Shown here piece by piece: positions 14,401 to 27,000 of a stretch of DNA of 64,000 nucleotides; within the stretch, counting starts at the first letter, position 1; every line of letters begins with the position of its first letter. The translations under genes and the position numbers were made by a program. The stretch is from assembly GCA_003118195.1 (NCBI GenBank), contig BEXV01000863.1, positions 88,495 to 152,494 on the forward strand, given 5' to 3'. This DNA is from Hemicentrotus pulcherrimus (taxonomy: Eukaryota; Echinodermata; Echinoidea; Camarodonta; Strongylocentrotidae). Under the pieces are notes generated by a model. The model did no database searches. It had not been told where the DNA came from and saw only the letters and a list, made by a program, of their open reading frames with translations.

Positions 14401-17400
14401 ATTATTTGATTTAGACTTTCATTGGTCTTTAAGACAGTATAGCTAAATATGGAAGACGGACATGTAAACGGCGAAGTCTTGGGCGAAGAGGAGATCGGAG
14501 AACTAAAGCTAGACGAGGATGTCTTAAATACATCTGTTGGAGGATACGATGACGAGCTTATGATTCGAGAGGATGGAGATTATCCATCGGATAAGCGAAG
14601 TGGAGGGGGTAACTCCGATATCCTCACCCCAGCCGGTAGCGTCTCCTCGGGTGAAGGGTTAGCGACGATGTCTTCAGCGGCAAGAGCTAGCAGCATCCCT
14701 TTTGAGCGCGAGATGTCGATTGATGACGAGATTACCATGGAAACAACCGATCCAATCACAGAGGAGGATCCTCCAAGCATCGCGAGTGAGATTGAGTCTT
14801 TCCCGCGCGACGCCCATGACGGAGAAGAAGAAGATAGTCAGAGACTGCAGCATCGATACCGAGGTACTACAGGCACCGGGGTGAACACCTCGATGGATAT
14901 GCGATCAGCAGCATCAGCATCAAGGAGTTCTTATCGGCCTAGCAGTCCCACGGTCAAGGACATGATTAATTCATATCTTTACCGTGATCGAGACACCGAC
15001 CCCTACGATCTCCTGCTCGACGTCCCCGACATCGAGGTCGATACGGACAGCGAGGAGTATGAATTCGATTACGAGCCGGTGTCCGATAGTGACAGAGGGG
15101 TCAAGGACCTCCTCACTGCCCTCGAGGATCAAATTCGATGGAAATCGGATCGTAATGATAGAAAAGCAAAAGGAACATTTGATGAGCCTAGAAACACCCT
15201 TATTAGTCGGTATGATCCTCAGTATAAAGCACCGCTCGAGACCTATGAACCTCGTTCCGTACCTAGAAGTTTTCCTACCACTAGCTCTGGTGCCTTAGAT
15301 AGAAGCAAGCGACGTTCTAGTCTAGACGCCACCACTCGCGAAATATCAAATCGTTACCTAGCACCACTCAACAAGAAATTAAGCACATCCTACGATAGTC
15401 TACCTCGATATGTTCCCTCGAGTACTACCAGTTCCTCATCGTCCGGTTACTCGTCTCTAGGTCGTTATGGGAGCGTTGATTCGCTGGCGCCATCGAGATC
15501 GTATCGCTCTCGCAGCGAAGAGCCTGCGTCGTCGTATCTCTCTAAACCGTCGTATTCTAGCGGATTGGGATACCGATCGCACAGCAGTAGTGATGTATCC
15601 CGAATCACGCCCTCGTATCGCGCGAGCTACGAGGATACCTATTCTTACGACAACGACGATGACAGCGAAAGTAGGAGCGAAAGCGACGATCCTTATTTCT
15701 CTCCCCTGGCACCTCACAGGGCTTATCAAGCTCACCGTGAGGGAAAGAGCGTTAAAGGACCTTACGCGAGACACATGGGCAGATTTAGTTCGACCATCAC
15801 ATCGACGTCAACACCACCACGATCACCAGCGACGTCGAGAAAGAACGAAGTCCCCATCGATGAACGGCTTCGTCAGATCCGAGAGAACTATCGTAAAAAT
15901 CACAAACTTGACTATCAGCGTAATCAGCCATATTCTACTTCTTCCTATGCAGGCCTTGGGGTGGATAGCGAGGGAGGATCCGCACTTTCAATGTAAGTAA
16001 AATAGAAAATATTTGATTTCATTTTTTTTAACTTTCAATTTGTATTTTTGATGTGTCGTTAATGTATAATTATGCATGTGTGTGAACTCTTATAATGTAC
16101 CGGATTTTGCATTAAATTCAGTGCCAGATCAAAAGATTGTTGGATGGATTACAGAATAATAGAATAAGTCTTGCATGCAACATACTTTGAACAATTCAAT
16201 ACGCTAATTAGTGAATATACAGTTGTACTGTCAGTGCGTGTTTGCAAGGTTTTGACATCTTAAAATTAATGCGATAGTCACCTGTAACATTTCATAGATG
16301 ACTTATTAAAGATAAAATTACTGAGGTTGCTGTGTTGACACGTTCCAAATTGCAATATACAATTACATGGAATTAATTGACTCATATACTTATGTAATTC
16401 ATATCTCTAAAATCAAAATACCCCTTTGTAACAAATTCCATGCAATGTCTGAGATTTTCATGTTTATTTTTTGTGAAATTATCGATTCATGAGCAGTTGC
16501 TGTTAAAGTTTTTGTGTTTGTGTGTTCCAGTTTGCATGTAAAGCAGTTTTATAAAAGAAAGTCTTACAGGTAAGTAATCATGGAAATACATTATTAAAAC
16601 TATGTAGTCAAAGTAATTGTAGAGAACTTCCTCAATAGATAACTTTCAACAACATAAAAATTGCATGCCTGTCATATTGTACGTACGTAACATGAATTGT
16701 AGATATTTCAATAACAATCAGAAAAATAGATGTAGACCTACACTAGTTATTGATGAAGCGAATGAATATCAACAAAGTTTTAACGAATATAGTCAAGAAA
16801 TTTCATTCCACTGGAGAATTGCAAGGGTAGGAGAGCCAATAAAAGATAAGGATTCGGATGTGACAAGAATGAGATTAACAGTAATTTTGTAAAGTAAATA
16901 AACAAGGAAGTAATGAAACTGAGAGAACTAGAGAAGAGGAGCAAAAGTTATAAGGTTAACTGATGTTTCTCTTTAAATCGAGGAGATACATCAATATAAT
17001 CCTTGGTAAAGCAGAAGGCAGCGGGCTGTCTATGTAATGGATCCTCGCTATGTAGTGTTTATGTCTCAGCCCTCGCGACATTCCTATCATACCTATCAGA
17101 TCAAGGGTCACCATGCAAGTTCGTTCCCTCATCTTCATCATCATCCATCTCCTCACTCCCATCACATCCCTCCTCCTCCTCCGTATCCCTTTACCCTTCC
17201 CCTCACCCTCAACCTCAACATTCCATGTCTGTCCATCTCTGTATTAAGCCCAACATCATTCTATATCATGGCGAACGATCGACTCCCTCCTGTGTGCCTT
17301 TGTATTGTAAGAGACTAATGTTTAACATGTTCATTTCCACCGTCCTGTGATCCCCATCTCTTCATCACTCTCATCACACCCCCTTCTCCTCCGCATCATT

Positions 17401-18053
17401 TTACTCTTCTCGTCACCCTTTACATTCCATGTCTGTCCCATTTCTTTGCTAAGCCGAACGTCTCATGATAGCGAACAATAGACTCCCTCCTATATGTCAT
17501 CTTACTGTTAATGATTAACGTTAACATTTTCATTTTCCCCCGCCTTGTGGTATGAACCCTATATCTGTCTGTCTCCCAACCCGTATCTGTCTTTCTAAAA
17601 CTTTACTCAGTCGATTGCCTGTATCGTCGACCAAATAAGAAATGGTTTCATTGTTTCCTTCGGTGAGAGATCGTAGCAACAATATACCTACTTTGATCAT
17701 CCTCTCCCTCTGAATCCTGTTTTTTCATTCCATCTTTCCATCCTCAGTTCTTTCATCATCCCTAACTCTTCTCCTTCTTCACATGTTCTTTATAAACACA
17801 TCCCTGAATCGATAGCTTATCATGACGCTGTAACATTAATGTCACTACCCGGGGATCTTAAAGTGATCTGATGGGTATGTGTTATCTCCTAAATACCAAC
17901 ACATGTCCTATCTATAAATATCTTCATCGTCATCGCAGGCATCAGTTAACTGTGCTCGTCTTCAGCCTCAGACACACTTATTTCTTTTCACCAATGCACT
18001 TTGTAAAATATAAAGTTCGCAATAACAAAATAGTATCAACAACATTAGGTATT

Positions 18054-18085
<32 letters not shown>

Positions 18086-21000
18086 AACGACGGCGCAGCC
18101 GACGACGATGATAATGATAATATAACAAGGGTATGAAATAACCATCATCGTCTCATGATATTGATAGAACTAACAATTATTACCATATTAGATAGTATTG
18201 CTATATAAAAGTAAAATAACAGTCGTGAATCATACCGTTTTAGTTTCCTGACCCCTGTATATCTGATGGCATTATTCGTCGTTCTCCTTTGACAATTGCG
18301 AAGAATAATATCATATTCGGGCACCTCGAAATTTTTATTAACGATTGTGTTTGACAAAGATTCAAACAATTGTTAGTCCTTTTAAACCACTATAAGCGAT
18401 CGTGTTTTCTTCCCATATAAAATGAACGCTCAGAAACGTACAGTAATTAGGAAGTGCATGCAAAGTCTTCGATATTAGATAGAATAACGGACGATTTGGG
18501 GGATATTTTTTCTTACTCAAATCTTGAAAAAATGGTATGCATATTGGCCCAACATTCGTTATTTGTGTTCTATAGTGATTCACCATTCATGACAACCTAC
18601 CAACCCTACCCATCTTTCATTAGGTGGGGCCGGTGTGCAATGATTATACACACAGTAAGGTATTTCAAGAATGGCAAGGTTGATGTACAGAGACAGATTC
18701 CCCCAACGAATTCGTGGAATTCGATCAAAACATGTGGCACCAACGTAAATCAGTGTCATCCTCATCAAAATGCTTTCCATTCTGTTCGAGACCATATTCC
18801 TAATGCATGGCCACTACAGAATTTGCCTGTAAATTTTCGATGCAGTATACACTTTAGGGTGAATAGGCAGTAGGTTCATATATTATGCTGTTTAGAATTG
18901 GTTTGCTTTAACAAGAATCTAGGTTATGTCACATTCTGAAATAGGTAATTGGTCAGATCACGTGTAATTCCTTTGAAACATTCTTTTTGTCATTTTATAT
19001 TATCATAGAAAGTAGGATCAGAGATCTCAAAACGATCTCAAAACAAAATCATATAATTTAATATTCTATTGAATCATTTAATTAGATATTTCATCGATTG
19101 CAAACTTAATAAGGATGATAATTTTGAAGAAAAAAAGGTTTGTCATGTTGATATTGATATCTCCATTGTGATAATAAAGATGATAATTTTTAAGAAAAAA
19201 AGTTTGTCATCTTAGAAAAATGCTAAACCTTAAAGTGATCGACTCAGTAAACTATATTACGTAGGAACATTGACGCTGTCCAAGAAGTTTTCGGAAAAAT
19301 ATGGTCTTGAAGACATGTATGCACGAGGTATTATGGTGATCCAAATGCAAAGCAAATAATTCCATTGTACATGCTAAAGTTCTCGATAAGATGTTATTGC
19401 ACATAAAAGAAAGGTTTTTAAAAAAATATTTTTAGATTCATAACACAGAATATGATAACCATCCCACTCTTATGTTGTCATCTCGGTATGTGAGAGGCGA
19501 TACGATATAGTTAGTCGAAAGGTCAAACGTGTACTTTGAAATTTTAACTAAGTCTAAGTAGGGTGTTTCCAGATGAATAATTCGTAATATTTTTTTGTCA
19601 AGTTAACACAACTACGCGCAACAGAATTTTAATTGCTTTTTCCTCAAGTAAACATGCCAATACTAAGAAGTCTTTTATTTTTAACTGCCACCAATCGAGA
19701 TGGGGCCTCAACTCTGTGTAACTCGAGTATTGTTGGCAAATGCCTTTGCAGGCCAACTTCACGTAAATGCAACAGACATCTAGACCAGTCATATGAAGAA
19801 GAAAAAAACCTTTTTGATAAATATCTTTTACCAATAATGAAACCATACCCCCACATCTTGTATTGAGAGTAATGTGGATAAAGTTTGTAAGCCGAAGACG
19901 ACACTTTAAATATACTTTTAAATCCCACGTCTTTCAAGTTTACTTGCATCTGTTACTCATGTCCTTTAAGTCGCGCGGCTGTTGAGGTAAATGAATGTGA
20001 AATCGATAGGGTGTGGATTTATGAACAAGTCGGTGGCTCTCGAGCTATTAATAAAATGCGTCTTCTCTGGTGAGACACATTCAGAAATCCTCTCCCACTC
20101 CACTTACACAAACAAGAGCTGAAGACGTACCGGAATCATGTCTATCTTCAGTATCTACGGTAGATATGGACTTAGGAGACGGTATGACAGGTAGTCAATC
20201 ATAGCAGTTATTCTTGTTTTTATTGGAAATAACTTTGTTTTTCTTTCTTAATGAATATCGGATTATGTAGCAGTGGGGAGGTAAGCTTAAGTTTGAAGAT
20301 ATATTTTCGAATCATTCTTCCACAACACGCGTGAACAATCCGGAATTCGAAATCTGTATCAAAAGTTCCTCGCATGTTTTTTTTTAAACCTTTTAAATGT
20401 TTTACCTTCTAAATTGTATACCATTGTCAAAGCGTATTGAAGTCCTAATTGTCCTTGTAGTGTATATTTGTATCTAGGTGTTTCCAATTCAGTATTTGTA
20501 AACTGCTTTGCCAACGTACTCACTGAAATAATAAATAAATTCTATATCCATTTTGTGATACCCTTGTATTCGGATGATGAGTACCCTTTTTTTTTGTTTT
20601 TTGAAAGCTTTATTAGTTATTGGTTTGAAGTTAGATAACTGGACGATCGCGTAAACTTTTGGATATATTCCCTCTTAGACAAATGGGAGGATTTATAATC
20701 TATCGAAAATGAAATTCTCCTTATGGTCTATTTTATATCCCTGTCTATTTTTCTTTTAGGAACATTTGGTATATGAGTAGTTGAACCGTTACTTAAAAAC
20801 ATTACGTACACATTAATTGACAATAACGGCACCATCGGGTCATAGTATTCACAGATAGATAGCTAATTACCAAGGTAAGGACATTTCAAGTACATGGTGA
20901 TTTATACGCTCTTGTATTCTAGCCAACCGCCCCTATTCCCGGGCCCCATGCCCCCTGAAGACAAGAACATAGCTTGGGTATGCGACCCTGTCATCTCATA

Positions 21001-24000
21001 GATTCCAAGCAATAATTATCAGCCTGGCCCGTGCCCGTGTCATTAGAACCAAAACGTCTTTCTATCTTGTCTCCTCCATCCCTGCACCACCCGATCTGTC
21101 TCTGTCTCTCAAGTCCAACACCTCCCCTCGTACCCCATCGAGCGAGAAAGATGAATCATGAGGATGGTATGCCATGTCTTTCATGGTTAGGTTCTTTCAC
21201 CTGACATCCAGGCATTTACAGATAGTCCAATTCTAGTACATGAGAAAAGAAAAGTTGTGATGAATATTTATGATATTCGTTGGTTTCTATAAAATCAGTG
21301 ATTTACTGAAAAATAAGCCAATTTCTTTTAAACACCCTTTGATCTTTTGTGTTAATCGTTAATGATAGCATAGATTGCTTGATTAAATCCATTCTTATCC
21401 GAACTCCTAGCTCTTCCTCCACACTCGGTCTGTAAACAAATCAGTGAAACCGGAATGATCATTCTAGATACGTTCCCCATCCAGATTTTAGCAAATACAT
21501 TCCTAAAAATGAAGTACGCATTTGTGTCTGTCAAATTAAGCATTTTATGCTACGGTCACAAAGGTTCGTACGAACGATAATTTCGTACGAATCTCCCAGT
21601 TTTTCCGTTGTCTTCCCGAATTTCCAATGTCTGAAAATCGTTCGTACGGCGTTCGTAGCAGTTCGGAATGGCATTTGTGACCGAGGCTTTAATGGCGGAT
21701 TCTATAAAGTTACGATGATAGCAGAAGCAAAAGTTGTAAATGGATCATTTCAGACAATGTATCGATGTAAGACACGTCAGCTCTGATTCAGAGCAACTAA
21801 ACGAGATTAAAAACATTGCCGAGAAAATTTCGAATACATCCCGCATTACGAAGTCCCTATTTTTAACGGGAAGAAACACGTAATGTATTGTACGTACGCC
21901 GACCTTGTTTGTACATAGGAATGCCGAGATGGGACGAGATATTTCATTCGGCGGTCGACGAACAGGCAAGATAAGATGTCTGAATAAGATTCCGATGTAA
22001 ACTGGAAGCCCCGAGGGGTTATTGCAAGTGAAATCGCCCTAAATCTGCGGTATCAAAACTTGCTTCAGATCTCTGATTTGTCGGAAGGCAGTTTGATTTG
22101 AATTCCTTCTTCGTAATTCCAACTATGACCCACGGTAGGCAGGAAAAGGAAAGAGATCTAAAGGGGTCTGACAAGTAAAAGAGTGGCTATGGCCGAATCA
22201 CGTAACTGCGATCGACATAAATAACTTCCTTTAGAACATTACGGACTTCAATTTGATTCTCTGGTGGGTCTTTTTATCAATATTACCAAGAACCAAAGTC
22301 ATTTCCCTTTTTTCCCCGTCGGGCGGAAATACCGATATTTAGAGGCCGAGACGCAATGGGATTAATCAAAAAGTAGGCGCTCCTCTCCTCCCTTGATCTC
22401 CCGTATGGAAAGGGATTGTACATGTCCCATTGCCCTCACCAGGCGGGTTAAATTTAGCTGCTGGCATGTCAAGTATTCGCAACTGATGAACAGACCTAGA
22501 CCAGAGCGGGAATTCACTCATACATTAAGCGGATACACTATAGTGTAGAGATCCTATAATATAATGGAACTTGTCTCTTGTTTAAGACCGGATTAACATT
22601 GTTTTGGAAAGGGATATGGCATATGGGTTTAAAGTATTAATATGTAGTCTAGTTAAGTATAAAAGTCGGGTTTATTCTTATGAAGTGGGTTATAGTATTT
22701 TGTAAGAAATGGAATTAATTTAATATAATATTATGATATAGAATTGGTTATTTGTACTTCACCTTTTCTGAATTTTAGATGGACACCAAAAGGCTTTTAT
22801 CATTGATTAGCGCCTATCAAATAACGAAGTTATTCAAAAATCTATATTCAAGGGAGTGTAAAAAGTAACCATCTAGTAAAAAACGTACCCATAAAATTGC
22901 ATAATTATCGAGTTGTTTAAGTTTATGTAAACAAAGCTATATTATAGATCAGTCCATCACAAAGGTTAGCATCACACATTGAAATTAAATCTAGAGACTC
23001 AATTCTAATGGGAATAAATCTCCACCATGCACCTGTTCTGCATCAACACCTGATATATCAATGCATTTAACGTTGGCATCACACATTTGACCATTCACTC
23101 ACTCGGGGTTTAACCTTGTAAAAAAAGAGCCCTCCAACGATTGATGTAAACACAGACCTGTCCTCCCAGCTCGAGAGGCCTGTCTGAACAAATCTAATTT
23201 GATTGTAATTAAGGGAGGTCAAAAGCTCCCCGCCGACTGGAGGGCAATCTTAATGAGAACTTTTATGGTCCCAATACCGCGTTAGTGACATAACCACGTG
23301 TGTTTAAGACCTCTCTCAAAGGTCATTATAATCGGGCTTGAGCTTTGGAGACAAACGATAAAAACACGATTAGTCAAAACTAATTACGTAGCGTAAAACC
23401 ATATTAGAACCTCTCAAGAGGATGATTCAACTAATCTTGGTTAACTCTGTAGGATGGAATGCTAAATGTTCAGGATGATACAGTAAGATAATAATGTTTC
23501 AAACTCTTGATGTGCATGCTTTATCGATATTGTCTTAGCTTGCATGTTTCTCTTTTCTGTTTAGTTTCAAATTGTGATGTTGTTATTCCTCCTTTGAACC
23601 AACTATGCATGCTTCTAGATATTTTATTTCAGTAGCTATTTTTTTTAATTTCATAAAAGTCTTACATTGTTCGATTTTTACACATCTAAAAGTTCTTTAA
23701 GATGCTTCGTAAAAATGTTTATTTCTTCTTGTTTAATTTGACTTGTTCATTTTTTTATCTAAATTGACATGTCTTAAATCATGTTCAGTGGCAAAGGAGA
23801 TTTGGATTAACCACGAAAAAGGTGGCATGCGGTCATTTAATTATAAATTGATTACATTAGTCATACAACTGTTTTCACATCTACATTAGATAAACACGCA
23901 TATTTTTCAAGCAACGTGATCTAAATCGCCATATTCTTTTAAACTCTGTTCCTTGATGCAGGGAGTCTAGCGAGGACGAGCGTATTGTATCCCGAGCTAG

Positions 24001-27000
24001 GATCGAACCGGTCCGAAGCAGCAACCGTTTGCAACTACCTTTCTTCAGTCTCCCGCTACGCCGAAAGACCGTGTACGACGGCGAACCGGCGCGTATCAGC
24101 TGCAACGTGCAAGGAACACCGAAGCCGAAGATTTCGTGGAGCAAGAACGGCGTACCGATCTACGATGGGACGTTCTACAATATCACCTACCGATGGGGCG
24201 TGGCCATGGTGGAGATCCGTAACGCAAGCAAGGGTGACACCGGTACATTCAGGTGCACTGCCACAAATGCGGAGGGTGAAGCGACCTCCGCGTGCGAGCT
24301 GGTCGTTGAACAGAGTAAGTCCGACGGTCAATATACACACATTTCGATAAAAATGGTAACAATAATAAACAAGCGATGTTTTGAGAGAGTTAACTTTCGA
24401 AAATTTTAATGTATTTTAACAAGGACAGAGGAAATGATCCGTATTGATTTCACAAAAATAAATATAACTTTTATTCTTCTCTCTTTTTTATATTATCTAC
24501 TGTCTTCTTGATTAAATAAACTGTGCATCCTTGGTTCGAAACGCTTAAGCGCGATTCGCATCTCTTCAAGTTTTATGCCGTGGTTCCGACGGTCCTATTC
24601 ACGTGCCCCATTATCTATAAAGATTTACAAATATAAGACTAGTGTTGAATCATCGTTGACGTGTAGAAATCGACAAATTTATTATATTATTTGTTTCTTT
24701 TTTAGGAGTACCACGTAGTGAAACGGAGGACTACATCCGTCCGTCTTTCGCCAAGCCGCTGCGCAGAATCCGTGCCAAGGAGGGTAGGAAGGTCCGGCTT
24801 GAGATCCAAGTCATGGGATGGCCGGAACCAAAGATCACCTGGTAGGCCATGGAAAAAAAAAATTAAACTATCATTTTGACGTTTACGGACCTATAAGGAA
24901 AGCCATTTGTTTCACATTCTCTCGTCCATTGCTCTGGTTACCAAAGATATATCATTTTATTACAGAACAAATGATTTTATTTTAAAACATCCTTAACTGA
25001 AATTGTCTCGCTCATAACTAATTTTGTTAATGTGGTTGATGATGTTAATTTCTTTTTGTCTTCGTGAATATCATCTTGAAGAGATGCTTTGAAAAACTAT
25101 GAACTGAATAGATTTTGCAATGAGGGATGTATTAATATTCATTTAGATGGAGACATATCCCTTCCTTAGAAAAGTACAAAATCGCTTCCCAAAGAAGGTA
25201 CTAGAATGCAGCCGTTGAATTCAAACAGTCGCAATTTCATGTTCGTTTTTGTTATAATCATTAGTGTTACTGTGTTACGTTCAATATGTTTCCTGTCAAA
25301 TATGTTTATATATTTTGGGTTTTTTCTCGTAAAAGGTTGAAGGACAACGTCGAGGTCGTGCACTCAGATCACATGTACGTCGAGAAGTTCCCTAACGGAC
25401 TTCAATCCCTGGTCATCTACCGTGTCGTACCAACAGACGCGGGTCGCTACCAAGCGATCGCTTCGTCGCCAGCTGGCAAAGCCACATGCTCTGCCGATGT
25501 CGACGTGATTCCAGGTGAATAATTGTTTTTTGTTTTTCTTGTTGATAGTGGGGAAACTGAATTTAATGAAAAAAAACAATGATCATGCAATGCGTCATAA
25601 TATGGCGTAGTTCTGAAATATTTTTCGGGATAGATGTGTACGTTCTCGTTAAAAGCTGCCTGCATGTTGACGTTACTTCATGTTTTTATTCCATTTCTCT
25701 CTCCAGCTAGGTGGAATGTAAGTTTTTGATGAATGTGGACGAATGAGAATGGAGATGTAGATACAATGGGGTCATTTTTGTTTTTACATGAGTTTTGTAT
25801 TTTATAGTCCTACCCATCAAACATTTACCCCCTCCTTTTCCAACTCTCAAACATTCGGACATTGATATTGAAAGCATAAAATCGATAATTGTGTTCGTCC
25901 TTACATTCAAATGACAGTTCAAAAGCAAAAGTAGTTTATCTATAATCACTTTGCATTGATTAATATCCACCAGGGGAAGCGTTACCAGATCGCGGTGGAG
26001 ATGTTGGGCGTGGGCGTCATAAGACTCGCAAGGCACCACGATCACCTCGCAGTTACCTCGATGTTGCCACCGAGAGTACCCGCCCTCATCAAAAGCGTTC
26101 AAAGCACCGACGCGACCCATCAAGCCTTTCACCAACATACACATACGAATCAAAGCGCACACAACGCAAGGATTATTACACACCAAGAACCGAAGTTCTT
26201 GCGCCGTCACGCAGCCGTTCCTTCAGTCCGACGTCACCAACGGGACTATCGCCTTCATCGCGCTATTCTCCATCCCGCCCGTATACGCCATCAACCTACC
26301 GCCCGTCGTCACCGATGGGAACGTATAGGCCTTCTTCCCCGACGTATCGTTCACCGTCACCGGCTTACCGCCCCACATCGCCGACATACAGGCCGTCATC
26401 ACCATACCACAGCTACGCAACATCAAAACGTCTTAGCAGCCGACAAGGTGTAGAAGACTCGGGTGTAGACTTTTATCAGGCAAGGTCTGACAGACCTTCG
26501 CAATATGCTGAAATGAAGGAATCTCGGAGAACGACGCGAGACTCTGGACCCGGGTATTTAGATGTAACGCGTACATCGGCGACATTCACGCGATCTGGTG
26601 GCAGACCCCTGCCAAAGTTGACCTCTTACACCACATGGTATGATAACATGCGGGCCAACCGCGATCGACCATCGACGCCAACAACGACTGACCGCACACG
26701 ATACACTGAGCCACACCGCCCAGCATACACTGAGCCGTACCGCCCAGTGGTGCGAGATCGACCCGTAGCGGGGCCCACGAGGATACCGCGTCGCGTCTAC
26801 CGCAGCGAAGAGGAGGACTATTACTCAGCACGCCAGGAGCCAAGTTCCTACAAACTGGATGACAGGTACAGCCGAGAGTATGGCGGTTACGAGGTAAGCG
26901 ATGATGAGTTTACTATGCGAACATACGCACCCAGCGCTTCGGGAGTCGCAGTCGACGACGAGGAACCAGAGTATGCGGCACCAGAAGAACCAGAACAGGC

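Larger units (their letters stand above)
15993..23961 (+). other. 8-kb intron of the kinase-less isoform
   Basis: No coding exon recognised. It holds a tandem duplication (17126-17550), an ATG-triplet microsatellite (18053-18085), an imperfect direct repeat near 19110-19215 (TGATAATTTT then AAGAAAAAAAG-like units), and a short terminal-inverted-repeat element (21553-21683). Small ORFs such as 18454-18873 lack domain signatures. Confidence 0.6.

Noticed and set aside
15467..16000. 177-codon + strand ORF overlapping the 14449 exon in another frame
   Set aside because: Shadow of the real Ser/Arg-rich frame; Arg/Thr-rich translation is what a shifted frame gives here, and the real frame splices correctly.
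18454..18873. 139-codon + strand ORF in the 8-kb intron
   Set aside because: No recognisable family, no acceptor/donor phase match to the neighbouring exons.
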